Shown: positions 24,340-33,472 of the stretch, piece by piece | Layout: every line of letters begins with the position of its first letter | How positions within the stretch are numbered: the first letter of the stretch is position 1 | NCBI GenBank assembly: GCA_038380795.1 | Contig: CM076277.1 | Span: 1,083,501-1,147,500 of the forward strand | Length of the DNA: 64,000 nt | Direction: 5' to 3' | Origin: Pyrocephalus nanus | Taxonomy: Eukaryota > Chordata > Aves > Passeriformes > Tyrannidae | Program-made: the position numbers and the translations under genes | The notes under the pieces: generated by a model | The model's database searches: none | What the model was told of the DNA's origin: nothing | What the model saw: only the letters and a program-made list of their open reading frames with translations

Positions 24340-24520
24340 CAGAAAATGCCCCACACTAAAGCCAGTTAAATTTTACAAGCATCTAAAAATTTAATTCTAG
24401 TATGATCTCCTTTGCCAGAGCCACGAGTCCCTGATAAATATTTTATTTTCCTCCAAGTAAAGAGGCTTTGGGATAATTAAAGCCAACAATGAATCCTTCT
24501 CTCCTTTGAGCAGAGCCAAG
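24340..24520. promoter_or_regulatory. AT-rich block, possible conserved noncoding element
   Basis: The block contains GCCAGTTAAATTTTACAAGC, AAAAATTTAATTCTAG, GATAAATATTTTATTTTCC and TTTGGGATAATTAAAGCC. The TTTTACAAGC segment resembles the ancient SINE-like piece at 26155-26200. No coding frame is apparent. Confidence 0.28.
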
Positions 24521-25124
24521 GCCATGGCTTGTCCCCAGCTCTAGCATTCCCAGCATGTCAAGGCAGGGAGATGCTTCCTTTTTGGAGCTATCTGGCAATT
24601 CAGGCTCTGAGGATAATGGGAGAGTTTAGCTGGTAGCAGCAACATTTAAAGAAGGATGAATGCAAGACAGGTGAAGAGGTCATGGCATTCCCCTTGGAGG
24701 GTCCATTTTTCCTTCAGTGGAATAAGTTTCCTGGTAATTTGGAGATTTGCCATGTCCTTCATCCTTTGTCAGCACTTGCCACTCTCCTCCCAGTAGGACA
24801 TTTTAAAACCTTTTTTTTGCAAAGCCCATGGCAGTTGATGGGAAATACAGAAGGAATTTGGGATGGCATAGATGGGACTTTGGATAGGGAAAGCTCTTCT
24901 CACCTGGATAGGGCAGGGAAGGGTTTTCTGTAGATTCGTGGCTGAGGTTCCTTACCAGCAAACTGAGAAGCAGTAGCTGCAGGAAGATGGATGTGGAAGA
25001 AGCAGGTGTTCAAAGAATCCATGTGCCTGGGCTTCGTGGAGCCTGGCCAAGTGTAATGGTTTGTCATGGAGTGCGTTGCTGAGCTGAGCGGAGGGATGAT
25101 GCTATCAGAAACCTCGAGAGAAGC

Positions 25125-25515
25125 CTTTGCACAAGCTGGGGGTTTTCAGCCTGGAGAAGAGAAGGCTTCCAGGAGAACTATGAGCCCATTCCAGTTCTAA
25201 AGGGGCTCTAAGGGAGCTGGAGAGGGACTTTGGACAAGGACCTGGACAAGGGGAAATGACTTCCCACTGAGAGAGGACGGGGTTAGATGGATATTGAGAA
25301 GAAATTCTTCCCTGTGAGGATGGTGAGGCCCTGGCACAGGTTGCCCAGAGAAGCTGTGGCTGCCCCATCCCTGGAAGTGTCCAAGGGGAGGTTGGACAAG
25401 ACTTGAAGCAACCTGGTCTAGTGAGAGGTATCCCTGCCCAAAGCAGGGGGTGGAACTGGATGATCTTTAAGGTCCCTTCCAACCCATGTCATTCTGAGAT
25501 TCTGTGATTCTATGA
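25125..25515 (+). mobile_element. CR1 LINE 3' fragment, type B, well preserved
   Basis: About 390 bp: GCACAAGCTGGGGGTTTTCA, GCCTGGAGAAGAGAAGGCTT, CTAAGGGAGCTGGAGAGGGA and GGATATTGAGAAGAAATTCT. It goes on through TTGCCCAGAGAAGCTGTGGC and TTTAAGGTCCCTTCCAACCC to ATTCTGTGATTCTATGA. It is the most complete plus-strand type B 3' end here. Confidence 0.96.
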
Positions 25516-25578
25516 AAACCAGTCATCTTCCAGTCACCCCATTGTCAGACTGTGCCAGGGGAGGTGAGTGCAGGCTGG

Positions 25579-25660
25579 CAGGGATGGGTGGACGGATGGC
25601 AGGGTTGGGCAGATGGCAGGGATGGGCAGATGGCAAGGATGGGCAGATGGCAGGGATGGC
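25579..25660. repeat. Minisatellite, 17 bp unit
   Basis: Units of CAGGGATGGGCAGATGG begin at 25600, 25617 and 25634. A related 21 bp unit precedes them and a partial one follows. Confidence 0.92.
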
Positions 25661-26154
25661 TGAAAGGCCTGCACTGTCACCTCCCCACACATCACTCAAA
25701 CTCAGGGCACGGAGACAAGCCAGGCCTCTGGGCTGTGGCCCTGCAGGCAAACCAGACACCCAGACAGCAGCTTCCAGTGGGCTTTCCTCTCTCCCCACCT
25801 GCCCCTCTCAGTATCCACCCAGTGACATCCCCAGAGTTGTCACAGCTCTCAGTCACCAAGGAGGTGACAGACCCCTCAGACTGGTCCCCATGAGCAGACA
25901 GCTGAGGGTGGCAGAGCTGTCCCCCTAGTCTGTGGCTGTACAGAGCCAGCTGTGTGCTCTGATGGGGCTTTTTCTTTCAACTTTTTTTACTTTTTTGGCT
26001 CTCTAGGATACTGCTTGTAAAAACAGCCATAAAGAAGTTAAAAAGCAATGTACTGGCTCAGAGGAGTCGTTCAATATCCTTATTAAAGATCCGCAGTGCT
26101 GGAGCTGTAACAGCTCTTGCTGCTCAGAGGACACCTCTCATCTCACAAGTTCGA

Positions 26155-26200
26155 GGCATTTTACAAGCACTAATGAATTAAACTTCAGAACAGCCTCACA
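26155..26200. mobile_element. Ancient amniote SINE/LINE-like relic
   Basis: GGCATTTTACAAGCACTAAT followed by GAATTAAACTTCAGAACAGC resembles the conserved core of very old amniote retroposons, of the form TTTACAAGCACTAATTAA..CCTCACAACA. It sits in an AT-rich island (about 26025-26330) with further TAAT cores. It may be a retained, possibly exapted, element. The match is from memory and is short. Confidence 0.4.
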
Positions 26201-26540
26201 CACAGAGCCCCACACACCAATTATTCATTTGTGTGCACAATACAGGCATTAAATAAAAATAATAAGCTGCTTAATTTTGCCTCTCCTCTGGCCTCGGGAT
26301 TGCCTCCGAGCTGATTTCAATTCTTTCCCATTCTTTCAGTGCTAATGGTCCCTGGTTTTCCTGTGCAGGGTGAGGTGAGTGGGGATTTGCTGAAGGCTTG
26401 ACAGTGAGAGTCTGAGCAGGATTATGGGGGGGGGCTTCACTTTGCTCTGTTCTGCTCCAGCCAAGCCCTAAGCCTCAGGTTCTTGACCTGGCCCAGCTGA
26501 GCTCTTACCAGGTGAATCATTTCATGTGAGTTTTGGAGGT

Positions 26541-26649
26541 GTCCTGGCCAGGGCCAGAAGCTGGACTCGATGATCCTTGCGGGTCTCTTCCAACTCAAGA
26601 TAACTGTGATTCTTTGACTCTATGATTTTATGATTCTGTGATTCTGTGC
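26541..26649 (+). mobile_element. CR1 LINE 3' tip, type C
   Basis: GCCAGAAGCTGGACTCGATG, ATCCTTGCGGGTCTCTTCCA and ACTCAAGATAACTGTGATTC are followed by five to six worn (ATTCTNTG)-type tail units. It is one of the longest CR1 tails in the window. Confidence 0.94.
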
Positions 26650-26740
26650 TTTTTCCCTCTTACATGGGAGCAGATTCCCTAGGACAGTACTGAGAGGCAT
26701 AGAGGGAACCGGTTTGGACCACAGTAATCCTTCTGAACAA

Positions 26741-26796
26741 AGTAAAACCCAAGAATTCCACTCTGAAGTGTTTAATCCAGTGGAAACTGAAGACCC
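26741..26796. repeat. Possible low-copy repeat, partner at 32049-32100
   Basis: The segment has AAGAATTC and CCAGTGGAA anchors in the same order and spacing as 32049-32100. By eye the two are roughly 60% identical over about 50 bp and translate to similar minus-strand peptides (FSFHW...EF..FT). The family is unrecognised. Confidence 0.3.
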
Positions 26797-27309
26797 TCAT
26801 GCCCCTGGGCATTCTCTGATCCTCCTCCTGATGCTCATTTTCTTTTAATTTGTGAGGTTTCAGTGTTAAACCCAAAACCTCACAGTTTCAGTCCAGCATG
26901 TTTAATGTTGAAGCACAGAAGATTGGCCAGTCCAACGCACCCACTACAGCAGCAGTCACTTCAAATCAACAAAATCAGTTTCAAAATGAGCCACCTCTCC
27001 CCAGTTTTTGTCCAAAGCTCTTCCCCTGGTATTTAATCAGATTCAGTGGCTCCACACCAGATGCTCTCCCTTGGTCAGGGCCCACTGTAGGAAGGTGTCA
27101 CCTTGCTTTGACTACAGCAGCAGCACCTTCCTGGAGGCACTTGCAGAAATATTGGGATGCTGAGAGAGGGGAGTGCAGCCTGTGGGTCAGGCAGGAGGTC
27201 CTTGTCCCAACTCCTGAGCTCCAGGGGAGTTTGTGTCGGCTCTGGGAGGAGAGCACTGAAAGCTGAATCCAGCAGGGATATGACTGGGTAACTCTTACAA
27301 GGAAATTTC

Positions 27310-27510
27310 ATAGAACCATGGAATCATTAAAGTTGGCAAAGCCCTCTAAGGTCAAGTCCAACCATTATCCCAGTACTGCCAAGTCCACCCTAAACCATGT
27401 TCCCAAGTGCCACATCCTACATATCTTTTAAATCCCTCCAGGGCCGATGACTCCACCTCTGCCCTGGGCAGCCTGTGCTGATGTCTGCCTTTCCATGAAG
27501 AATCTCCCAG
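27310..27510 (-). mobile_element. CR1 LINE 3' fragment, type A
   Basis: The plus strand reads ATAGAACCATGGAATCATTA, AAGCCCTCTAAGGTCAAGTC, CCAAGTGCCACATCC and CTGGGCAGCCTG. It ends around TTTCCATGAAGAATCTCCC. This is the reverse complement of the type A 3' end. Confidence 0.93.
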
Positions 27511-28096
27511 TCTCCTGTAAAGAAACCGTGAACTGTCTTGCCTCAGTTGTCAGGATCCAGTCACTGGTACAGGTGAGGATAACAGCAAAAACTGGAAAAC
27601 TTCTGCAGCAGTCTGGAAGTGAGGTGCCCACCACCCCATGCCCATGCCCCACCAGTGCAGAGCCACTTGGAGAATGGGGACTGATGGCACCAGGCAGCAA
27701 GGCCACAGCACATCAGTCCCAGCCCCGAGGACTGTGACACCCTGGGAAGTGGGGAAGCAGAAATGGTTGGTGTCTGTCCCTGCCCCTGTGCCCTGAAGGT
27801 CATCAGCCTGTGCTGGAAACTGGGATGGTTGAGACACACAGCTGGCAAGTTACTGGGACAGCTGCTGTTCCTGGCCAGCATGGGCTGGTGAGGAGAAGTG
27901 TGGGTATCATGGATATCTGTCTGTGCAACCAGGGGCTGCTGGAGCTGCTCCACGGAGAGCAGAGTAGGATGACCCATAAGCCAGAGCCACCTGTGATGGG
28001 ACCCAGATTTCAGCAGAGCTCTGGCATCCCAGACCAGGCTCAGGCTGTGTCCCCAGGCACCCTGCACAGTTCCTGGGCTGTAAAGGTGGACACAAG

Positions 28097-28185
28097 TTCC
28101 TAGTGGAAGGTATCCCTACCCATGAAAGGGAGCTGGAATGAGATTAACTTTAAGGTCCCTTTCAACCCAAACCATTCTGTGATAC
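28097..28185 (+). mobile_element. CR1 LINE 3' tip, type B
   Basis: CTAGTGGAAGGTATCCCTAC, CCATGAAAGGGAGCTGGAAT and TTTAAGGTCCCTTTCAACCC, ending at CCATTCTGTGATA. Confidence 0.92.
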
Positions 28186-28677
28186 ACAGGTATGCTCTGT
28201 GCCGTCAGCCTCGTGGTGACAGTACAGATGTGACACGGAAGCATCCCTGTTCCATCCCCTGCAGGATCCCCCACATCTGTAGGGATGGAGTTTACCCCAA
28301 AAGCAGCAGTGGCAGCTGTGGAGATGTTAGCCCTCTCCCAGGAGGGTGACCAGCCCAGGCTGGCAGCAAGGTGGCAGGACCAGCCCTCGGCAGCCACAGG
28401 ACAGCTCCTCACAGCCAGCCAGGCTGTGGGGTCCTGCCCTCTGAGCCACTGGGGGCAATTCCTGGGGACACTGGGGGTGGTCCCTCTCATCCTTACCTGA
28501 GTATCCTCCCTTCCCCCTGGTTTCCATGGCGTGTTTTGGGGTGATAGTTACAAGGATACTGCTGTTGAATTCAGTGCTGTGTTCATTTGTGCTGAGGACA
28601 CCAACTTCACACTGGCAATAGCTATAGCAATGAACACACAGTAAAATAAATCTCCAGTTGGAGCCCAACAGGAAGGA

Positions 28678-28697
28678 GGGAGGGAGGGAGGGAGGGA
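28678..28697 (+). repeat. (GGGA)5 microsatellite, G-quadruplex motif
   Basis: Five perfect GGGA units lie within a longer GGA-rich stretch (28671-28700). Five G3 runs with one-base loops satisfy the usual quadruplex pattern on the plus strand. Confidence 0.93.
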
Positions 28698-29022
28698 GAA
28701 AATTAGAGGCAGAAAATCCCAGGAGCTGTCTTTTTCAAGAATGTACAGAAATGCTTATTGCTAGCATCTTCTCCCTGAGATCTGCAGGCTACAGGTGTCT
28801 GATGTGCTCCTGAGCAGTGTCTGGAAGGAGGGGTACCACAGAGATTGGATTGCCAGGAGCTCACAGCCAAAACAGCCAGGAAGCACATCTCAGAGGGATA
28901 CTGAGCCCCCCCAGAGGCAGGGACTGGGGGGCAACAGCCCTGAGACACCGAGAGCCTGGGCTGTGCCTGGGTACTGAGATCACCGAGGCAGGAAGGTAAT
29001 GGCAGCAAGAAGGCAGAGCAGA

Positions 29023-29119
29023 GGGGCAGGCAGGTGTGCCAGGGGTCAGCAATGGAGGGGCAAGAAGGTGTGCCAGGAGTCAGCAATGGAGGGGCAGGAA
29101 GGTGTGCTGGAGGGGTTAG
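29023..29119. repeat. Minisatellite, 34 bp unit, 2.8 copies
   Basis: Units start at 29023, 29057 and 29091, with GGTGTGCCAGGGGTCAGCAA at the core. Copies 1 and 2 differ at only a few positions. The third is truncated. Confidence 0.93.
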
Positions 29120-30392
29120 TGACTGCTTCTACCTCCAGCTCCTAAAGCCTCATTCCAGGAATCCCAGCTCCTACCAGATGCCACAGCTCTTATGCTCATC
29201 ACATGACCTCGGGACAAACACTCTTCCCTGTGTCCCCAACCTGCACCAGGGATGAGGACGCTCCCCTGTTTATATCCAAGGCCCAGACATGGAGTCCCCA
29301 GGGCTCTGCTCCCAAGGTGTGGGACTGCCTGTGGGCACACCAGAGTTAAGCTGGCGGCTCCCTTGGGATGGAGCAGACACATGTCCCTGGGCTGGTGTGG
29401 GAACAGGCTTGTGGGTACCACCTGGGTGTGTGTGTGTGGCATCCTTGTCACAGGGCTCTGTTGGCCCATGGGGATCACAGGCTGGAGCTGGAGCTGGGAC
29501 TGGACCTGCTGTGCCTCACAGGAGCCACAGGCAGAATCTAGGGAATGCTGGGGACCAGAGCCCCAAATGACATCTTGGTCTTGCCTGATCATTTCCATGT
29601 CACTGACCAGAAATCAAAATTGTTTCTATGCCTTTCTGAGCATAAAGAAAAGAGACTGGGAGTTGGGAGAGGGAGTCTGAGCAGAGGGTGAGTGTGTGTG
29701 GAAAGAGCATGAGATTAATTACAGGAGCAACAACTACGAGTGTTGATGAATCCCTCCCATTAGGAGCATGCCTGTGGTCCTGTAAGTATCTGCCATTCTC
29801 AAGCTGGGATGAATGAACCAGCTAATTGTTAGCTGTGCTGAAAGCAATCCTCAGGGAGCAGCACATGCCATGGAATGAGTCAGCTCTGTGCTGGCAGGGT
29901 TGTTATCAAATATTAGAATATTTAGCTGGACGATTCCTACCGAAGTTCAGCGGTGACAGAGAAGGGTGTTATTTTCATCAATGTATAAAGAAAGAAAAAA
30001 GACATCAGATACTGTTTGTTTCCTGATAAGTGGAGATCTGGCAAAAAACAGGATGGTTTCACTCATTAGTGCACTTGTGAAATGAGTCATGTGTGCTTCA
30101 GCACCCCTTCCAGAAACTTAATTGAAAGTTCTGGTGTCTGTTGTTGTACAGGGAGAACCATATGCTAGCGAAAGACAGGGCTTATTTTTAAAGTCCAGAA
30201 CGATTATAACAGCATTAAATCCCAACTGTCGTGGCACGGTGTTTGGAGAGCAGGGACAAATCTAGGAGTTTCTGCTGTAAGGACAGCAAAAACCTGAACA
30301 CAACAACACGAGAGGAGAGACTGTTTGCAAGAACCAGTTTTGCTGAGCTATTCAATGCTGGGTGGGGATGATTAGTGCCAAATGGTCTATTA
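29120..30392. other. Single-copy DNA; AT-rich island at its right
   Basis: No gene was recognised. The interval 29690-30110 is AT-rich and listed separately. Confidence 0.45.
29690..30110. promoter_or_regulatory. AT-rich block, possible conserved noncoding element
   Basis: It contains GAGATTAATTACAGG, ACCAGCTAATTGTTAGC, GTTATCAAATATTAGAATAT and CACTCATTAGTGCAC, all with TAAT/ATTA cores, within 420 bp of repeat-free sequence. This is a motif-based suggestion only. Confidence 0.28.
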
Positions 30393-30587
30393 AGGATGGT
30401 GGGACAATAGCACAGGTTGCCCAGAGCAGCTGTGGCTGCCCAGTCCCTCAAAGTGTTCAAGGCCAGGTTGGACGAACCTTGGATCAACCTGGACTAGTGG
30501 AAGGTATCCCTGCCCATGGCAGGGCAAGGAACAAGATGGTCTGTAAGTTCCCTTTCAACTCAAACCACTGTCTGACTCAGTGATTAA
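30393..30587 (+). mobile_element. CR1 LINE 3' fragment, type B
   Basis: CAGGTTGCCCAGAGCAGCTG, GTGTTCAAGGCCAGGTTGGA, CTAGTGGAAGGTATCCCTGC and TTCCCTTTCAACTCAAACCA, with a worn ACTCAGTGATTAA tail. Confidence 0.95.
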
Positions 30588-31210
30588 GGGCAGCCCCTCC
30601 AGCAGAGGAATGAATGTGGGATACAGCCTGTTGCTTGCCAGGTGCTTGTGCTGCCAGAAGTGCAGGTGCTAGTCCATCTTTGATGGTCCTGGTTAATCAT
30701 CCCATGCCATCTCATTCATCCTTTTTTATTATTATTTGCAAAGCTCTCTTGGCTGGAGAATAAAGTCAGTGAATAACATGCTGGGAAACAAACACCCTGG
30801 TGACGCCAGGCTCCAGCAGCGCCCGAGCCGAGCCACAGATCTGCAGAGCACAGTGCTGGGAACAGTGCTCCCCAGATCCTTGTGGAAAGGCTTTCTGGAG
30901 AGAAGCCAGGGTCCTTCTGTGACCATCTCATCCCAGACTGCAATCACGCCACGGAGGCTGGGGAACAGCCTTTGCACCATGATTCAGTGGAAGCAAACAG
31001 CGCGACATTCCAGCGCTGCCAGCGTACACGGTGTTGGATGAGGAGGGCAATGAGGGGAGGGGGATGTTTGTGCAGCCTCATCTCAGAGAGACTGAGTCCT
31101 CTTCCATATGCTGGAGGAGGCCACATGGACACAGTCTGCCAAGCACAAGGGTCACAAGCAGCTTGATTTATTCGGCTGTGAGATTGCAGAGGGTTTGCTC
31201 TTGCAGTTTT

Positions 31211-31346
31211 TCCCTGGAAGTGTCCAAAACCTGGATGAAGCTTGGAGCAATCTGTTTTAGTGGGAGATGTCCCTGTCCATGGCAGGGGGTTGGAATGCTT
31301 TGGGTTGGGTCCCTCCAACCCAAAGCAGTCTATGATTCTGTGATTT
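31211..31346 (+). mobile_element. CR1 LINE 3' tip, type B
   Basis: TCCCTGGAAGTGTCCAAAAC, GCTTGGAGCAATCTGTTTTA, GTCCATGGCAGGGGGTTGGA and GTCTATGATTCTGTGATTTA. A few short deletions are present. Confidence 0.93.
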
Positions 31347-32048
31347 AGCTGGGATTTCAGTTTCGTTGGATTGCTGAGTGCTCCATCACTGACATGGCAA
31401 CCCCAGTACTGCCCACACCTCTCCCATGCCTCCTCTACCCACTATTCTATGTTTAGACCCTTCCTTCTGTGGGTCACCTTCAGCAAAGTTCTTACACAGG
31501 TGCACAATCTCATGTATCTGCTAAAACTGTAATACAACAGCACCTGCTTAAAAAAACACATAGTGTCCTGTGTGCTGGGCTGAAAGGGGCTGCTTCCCAA
31601 GAGGGGAGTGTGTGCCAGAACGTCACATCCCAGTTGGATGTGAAGCAGCAGCAGCTGTGGAACCTGCCCACAGGATGTGGCAAAGACAAGAGTCCTGACA
31701 AGGCCCTGCAGCAGGTCCAGGAACAAAACATGATCAGCTCCGGCCGCAGTGGGGACCAGCAGGAGCTCAGCCTTCCCCTAATTCCATATTTCCCTGTTCC
31801 CTAATTCCATATTTCCGCAGCCATATACTGCAGTAGCCTGTATCAGAGATGAATCCATGTGCCATAACAATATATTACATATAACTTGAACACGAGGTTC
31901 CTATGGTGAAAGACTTTCTCTTTCTTTTTTTTCTTCCTTTTGCATGTTCATCTGTCCAGAAATTATCATTTCCCACAAAGAGGGGTAAGGAAGGCACTGC
32001 CAGGGCTTTCATTGAAAAATTATCCAAGGGGCTATAGAAATTGATATG

Positions 32049-32100
32049 AGTGAAACAAAAGAATTCTGGCCTCAGGATATGAACCCAGTGGAATGAAAAA
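32049..32100. repeat. Possible low-copy repeat, partner at 26741-26796
   Basis: AAGAATTCTGGCCTCAGGAT and AACCCAGTGGAATGA align with the earlier locus in the same orientation. The similarity is weak and the family unknown. Confidence 0.3.
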
Positions 32101-32857
32101 CGGATGCTCAATACTTTTATGTTGGGAGGATGTTTGTGAGGGTCAGAAACAGTTGTTTCACCTGATCCTGAGGTCATTTTAGGTAGAGTTTACCTATCAA
32201 CTTAAAAAGTCCCTCTCAGATCTTATGGGGACAAAAAAGTCTGCTGGTATTTCTGGAGCTGGAATGGGAGACCCAGTTAGAAGGGAGAAGGTTGGGTGCT
32301 TCTACATTTGTTTCAGGCAGAGCAGTAAAATTCTGCTTCTGAAAGAAGGACTCTGTGTCCCTCTGCTCCATGAAGGTGGTGGGGCCTTGGGACCTCCTGG
32401 GATATGCTTGGCAGGTTGAGTGGTGACAGAGGAGAATCGAGGGTGTCAAAAGCCGGGTCCGGTCTCAGGGGACAGGGCTGTGACCCTGCAGGCTGCTCTC
32501 AAGGCATGAGAAGTTCAGTGGACTATGAAACCCCCAAATAAAGCCCCCGAACACAGGGACTGCTTTGGGAGCCATTCACGCCCTTGCTCTGCTCCTTTGT
32601 CTCATCTCTGTCACCCACAGTGGTCACCCCTGGCATGGTCTTCGGTGCTATGCTGTCCCCAGGCTACCAGAGGTTCTCACAAATCTATCATTCTCCTTGG
32701 ATATCCTCCTGTTCTTCCTAATGTGCTGGCAGAGCAGGGCTGGGGAGAACACATCAACTACCCCCGTACATGTGAGAGTGGTGGGAGCACCAGCAGCTTC
32801 AAACCATATTCAAGAAAAGCAGGTTTTTAATTACTTGAGGGGTCTTTGATTCGAAAT

Positions 32858-32884
32858 TTATATGTATAAATATATATATATACA
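32858..32884. repeat. AT microsatellite
   Basis: An imperfect TA-rich run ending in six perfect TA units at 32871-32882. Confidence 0.85.
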
Positions 32885-33030
32885 CTATCATGAGTCATGC
32901 CAGTGCTCTGGGAGCACAGGAGGGCAGTGAAGAGAGTGTCTGGCCACCAGACAATTTGGAAATCCCCCCCTCTGTCAGCTCTGAGCCACTGCCAACCCAA
33001 CAGGTCATAGGGGTTTAGGAGCTCAGAGGG

Positions 33031-33098
33031 GTATAGGCTGGATATTAGGAAAAGGTGGTCAGCCACTGGAACAGGCTCCCCAGGGCAGTGGTAGATTG
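33031..33098 (+). mobile_element. Internal CR1 LINE fragment, probably type C
   Basis: GGCTGGATATTAGGAAAAGG is followed by TGGTCAGCCACTGGAACAGG and CTCCCCAGGGCAGTGG. The bases expected between the GGAAAAGG and GGTGGTC blocks are partly deleted, and no 3' tail follows. Confidence 0.75.
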
Positions 33099-33258
33099 AG
33101 CAATGATTTACCTGTAGTGCCAGGGCTCTTTCTGTCACTGCTCAGTTCATACTTACGTTTTACAGTGGCCAAAAGGGAAAAATGAGCTCAAGTCTGTCAA
33201 GAAACTGCTGAGGCAAGTGTTGTGAAGGCCACAGGTGATCATTTCCTTTAATGTTTAC

Positions 33259-33379
33259 CAGTTCTGTATCTCCCCCAGAGCTTCCAGACAATGTTCTTGT
33301 CCTTGATCTCCTTTGGGGTGAAACACCGTGAGAAATCACAAGCTACAGAGTCTCCTTTGCCCTTATTAAACATTCCCTC
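33259..33379 (-). CDS. Tentative single exon, unknown product
   Basis: On the minus strand CATCAGCTACAG ends at 33380, and a frame of about 40 codons then reads EGMFNKGKGDSVACDFSRCF and TPKEIKDKNIVWKLWGRYRT. It ends at ACTG/GTAAAC, a plausible donor after 33259. The 121 bp length, the codon choice (many codons ending in C or G, such as ATC AAG GAC AAG AAC) and the charged composition with few prolines differ from the proline/serine-rich chance frames elsewhere. The pyrimidine tract before the acceptor is weak and I recognise no family. It could be an exon of a gene spanning the window, a fossil exon, or chance. Confidence 0.22.
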
Positions 33380-33472
33380 CTGTAGCTGATGCACGTACAG
33401 CCAAGAGCAGAGGTTTAGTGGCCATTTGCTGAAGGATCTATGGCCTAAGCAATCTCTGGGCCTTGCTGACAT

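Larger units (their letters stand above)
21851..25124. other. Single-copy DNA with AT-rich islands
   Basis: No dispersed repeat or gene was recognised. Two AT-rich islands (22105-22230 and 24340-24520) are listed separately as possible regulatory DNA. Confidence 0.45.

Noticed and set aside
25047..25124. Possible LTR start (TGTAATGGTTTGTCATGG) before the CR1
   Set aside because: No matching LTR body, CA end, polyadenylation signal or primer-binding site was found.
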